Assembly: GCF_018982965.1 (NCBI RefSeq)
Contig: NZ_JACBYP010000036.1
Span: 1 to 64,000, forward strand
Reading direction: 5' to 3'
Origin: Streptomyces mayonensis
GTDB lineage: Bacteria > Actinomycetota > Actinomycetes > Streptomycetales > Streptomycetaceae
DNA: 64,000 nt
Numbering within the stretch: the first letter of the stretch is position 1; the number at the start of each line of letters is the position of its first letter. Position numbers and translations under genes: made by a program. The notes below the pieces were generated by a model. It saw only the letters and a program-made list of their open reading frames with translations, ran no database searches and was not told the DNA's origin. This document shows, in pieces, positions 62,990 through 64,000 of the stretch.

Positions 62990-63444
62990 ACGCCCCGAGG
63001 CGTACGGCGGGCCGTCCCGGTTTCCCGCCCGGTGCCGTCGACCGGCCCGGCCTCCGTGACCGGTCGCCTCCGACGACCGGCTGCCGCCCCCGGTGACCGG
63101 TCATCCGCGCGCCCTCACCGCCGCCCGGACGCCCGACGGCGCCGGTGGACGTCCCTGCCCCACGTCTCCACCCCGACCGTCTCCCCCCTGCCGTCTCCGC
63201 CCCGGCCGTCTCCGCCCCGGCCGTCTCCGCCCCGGCCGTCTCCGCGTCGGTGTCTCCGGCGGACCCGCGTGCGTCGGCGACCAGGCCCGTACTTCCCGGC
63301 CCCTACTTCCGTGCGGTGTTCGCGACCGCCGCCGCACCTCCGGCCGGCCCCGGCGGTCGCGCAAGGACTCCGCGGAGCGACAGCATCGGACGGAGAGCCG
63401 AAAGCCGTCGGCCCTCCTCCGGGCGGAACTCCGCGGACGGGCCG
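62990..63444. repeat. Repeat-bearing intergenic region, no supported gene
   Basis: Four tandem copies of the 15-mer ccgtctccgccccgg occupy 63191-63250 (the last with two changes). Open frames here translate to (PAVSA)n or Arg/Pro-rich strings without ribosome-binding sites. Nothing else recognised before the hairpins at 63445. Confidence 0.6.
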
Positions 63445-63472
63445 GCTGGTACCCATTGGGGTGGGTACCAGC
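63445..63472 (+). terminator. Perfect 11-bp hairpin
   Basis: GCTGGTACCCA (63445-63455) with TGGGTACCAGC (63462-63472), loop ttgggg. First of three successive hairpins upstream of sucC. Confidence 0.6.
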
Positions 63473-63480
63473 TGTGCCAC

Positions 63481-63518
63481 GCCTCGGGAGACCCGCAACC
63501 CAGCGCGCCTCCCGAGGC
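63481..63518 (+). terminator. 10-bp hairpin with long loop
   Basis: GCCTCGGGAG (63481-63490) pairs with CTCCCGAGGC (63509-63518). Second of three successive hairpins. Confidence 0.5.
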
Positions 63519-63522
63519 ACCC

Positions 63523-63558
63523 GGGCCTCACCGGGCCAACCCCAGCCCGGTGAGGCCC
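63523..63558 (+). terminator. Perfect 14-bp terminator-like hairpin
   Basis: GGGCCTCACCGGGC (63523-63536) pairs with GCCCGGTGAGGCCC (63545-63558), loop caacccca, followed by cTTc. Third and strongest hairpin. It could end transcription from the region upstream before the sucC promoter. Confidence 0.65.
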
Positions 63559-63937
63559 CTTCGACGCCCCACCGCCTCTGCAGTCCCACGCCGACCGCTT
63601 CTTGACGTCCCACGCCGACTCGGCGCAGCCCCTGCTGAGCCCACTGCCGGGCCCACTGTTGAGCCCACTGCCGGGCCTCCTGCCGAGCCGCCGGTCGGCG
63701 CCGTGTGTCCGGCACGGCGTGCCAGGGAGCGCGGCATCATGTGACAGGTATCACCGCTCAGGTGTGACCCGCGATTTAGAGACCCCCCGCGTCCGGCGAT
63801 AACCTGCGAGACGGACATGCCGCGCGCTCGGACACCGTGTGCGCCCCCCTTGTGACTCACGGCGGACGTCACGTTGCCCTTCGCGGCACGCCCACGCATC
63901 CAACGAACCGCGAGATCACTGATAGGGACGGAAGCGC

Positions 63938-64000
63938 GTGGACCTGTTCGAGTACCAGGCGAGGGACCTCTTCGCCAAGCACGATGTACCGGTGCTGGCC
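63938..64000 (+). CDS. sucC: Succinyl-CoA synthetase beta subunit, 5' end only
   Basis: The first 21 codons, VDLFEYQARDLFAKHDVPVLA, cut by the window end (given as DLFEYQARDLFAKH core). This is the invariant start of SucC, which with SucD couples succinyl-CoA to succinate conversion with ATP or GTP formation in the TCA cycle. GTG 63938 follows GGGACGGAAG. A TAACCT near 63800 could be its -10. sucD should follow outside the window. Confidence 0.93.
   Translation, partial: MDLFEYQARDLFAKHDVPVLA

Noticed and set aside
63101..63744. Long open frames on both strands in the gap before sucC
   Set aside because: Products are (PAVSA)n or Arg/Pro strings derived from tandem repeats; no ribosome-binding sites.
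63735..63760. GTGA-n6-TCAC inverted repeat upstream of sucC as a regulator site
   Set aside because: Only four matching bases per arm; too weak to name a regulator.

Overview
The window is chromosomal DNA of a Streptomyces species, very close in gene order to the S. coelicolor A3(2)/S. lividans group as I recall it. Evidence is the very high G+C content with G/C third codon positions, the frequent GTG starts, and the linkage whiD-bldM-sigma factor-guaB-guaB-like-glpD-kinase cluster-guaA-pcrA-icmB-sucC. I see no rRNA, tRNA, CRISPR array, insertion sequence or prophage. Functions are assigned by reading motifs and recalling families; no database was searched.

Layout. 294-5766: a membrane kinase fused to a peptide-type solute-binding domain, an SDR oxidoreductase, a MOSC protein and a LysR regulator. 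5813-8010: a developmental block with whiD and bldM divergent across an intergenic region that holds a sigma-BldN-type promoter and an unlisted 42-codon ORF, then an ECF sigma factor (probable shbA). 8269-14860: guaB, a guaB paralogue, a 31-aa ORF, a nucleotide-sugar dehydrogenase homologue lacking its catalytic Cys and Lys, and glpD behind two DnaA-box-like sites. 15025-26797: six consecutive Ser/Thr-kinase-like genes, four with intact catalytic residues and two pseudokinases; four carry related extracytoplasmic domains.

26920-38967: succinate-semialdehyde dehydrogenase, a cholesterol-oxidase-like GMC enzyme, chorismate mutase with a probable leader-peptide attenuator, guaA, a flavin-type small oxidase, a class II aldolase, membrane proteins, DoxX and a PspC protein. 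39145-44742: a PspC-sensor/LuxR two-component system with repeated operator-like sites, an acetyltransferase, an NlpC/P60 hydrolase and a TDT-family exporter. 44768-52705: an NlpC/P60 hydrolase under a ydaO-type (c-di-AMP) riboswitch, pcrA, an M23 peptidase with a Tyr/Thr-rich repeat domain, a lipase, and icmB.

52998-61537 is a divergent cassette: DUF5691 and SWIM-finger genes on the minus strand; MoxR ATPase, a TraB/ChaN-like DUF5682 protein and a VWA protein on the plus strand. This is the best candidate for an undescribed system. The window ends with a secreted protein, a repeat- and hairpin-rich gap, and the first 21 codons of sucC.

Common themes are development and cell-wall turnover (whiD, bldM, sigma factor, kinase cluster, three wall hydrolases) and purine nucleotide supply (guaB, guaB-like, guaA). 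A recurrent oddity is that several genes run straight into short-period degenerate tandem repeats whose first unit lies at or beside the stop codon, each with a different period (about 9, 12, 13 and 18 nt).
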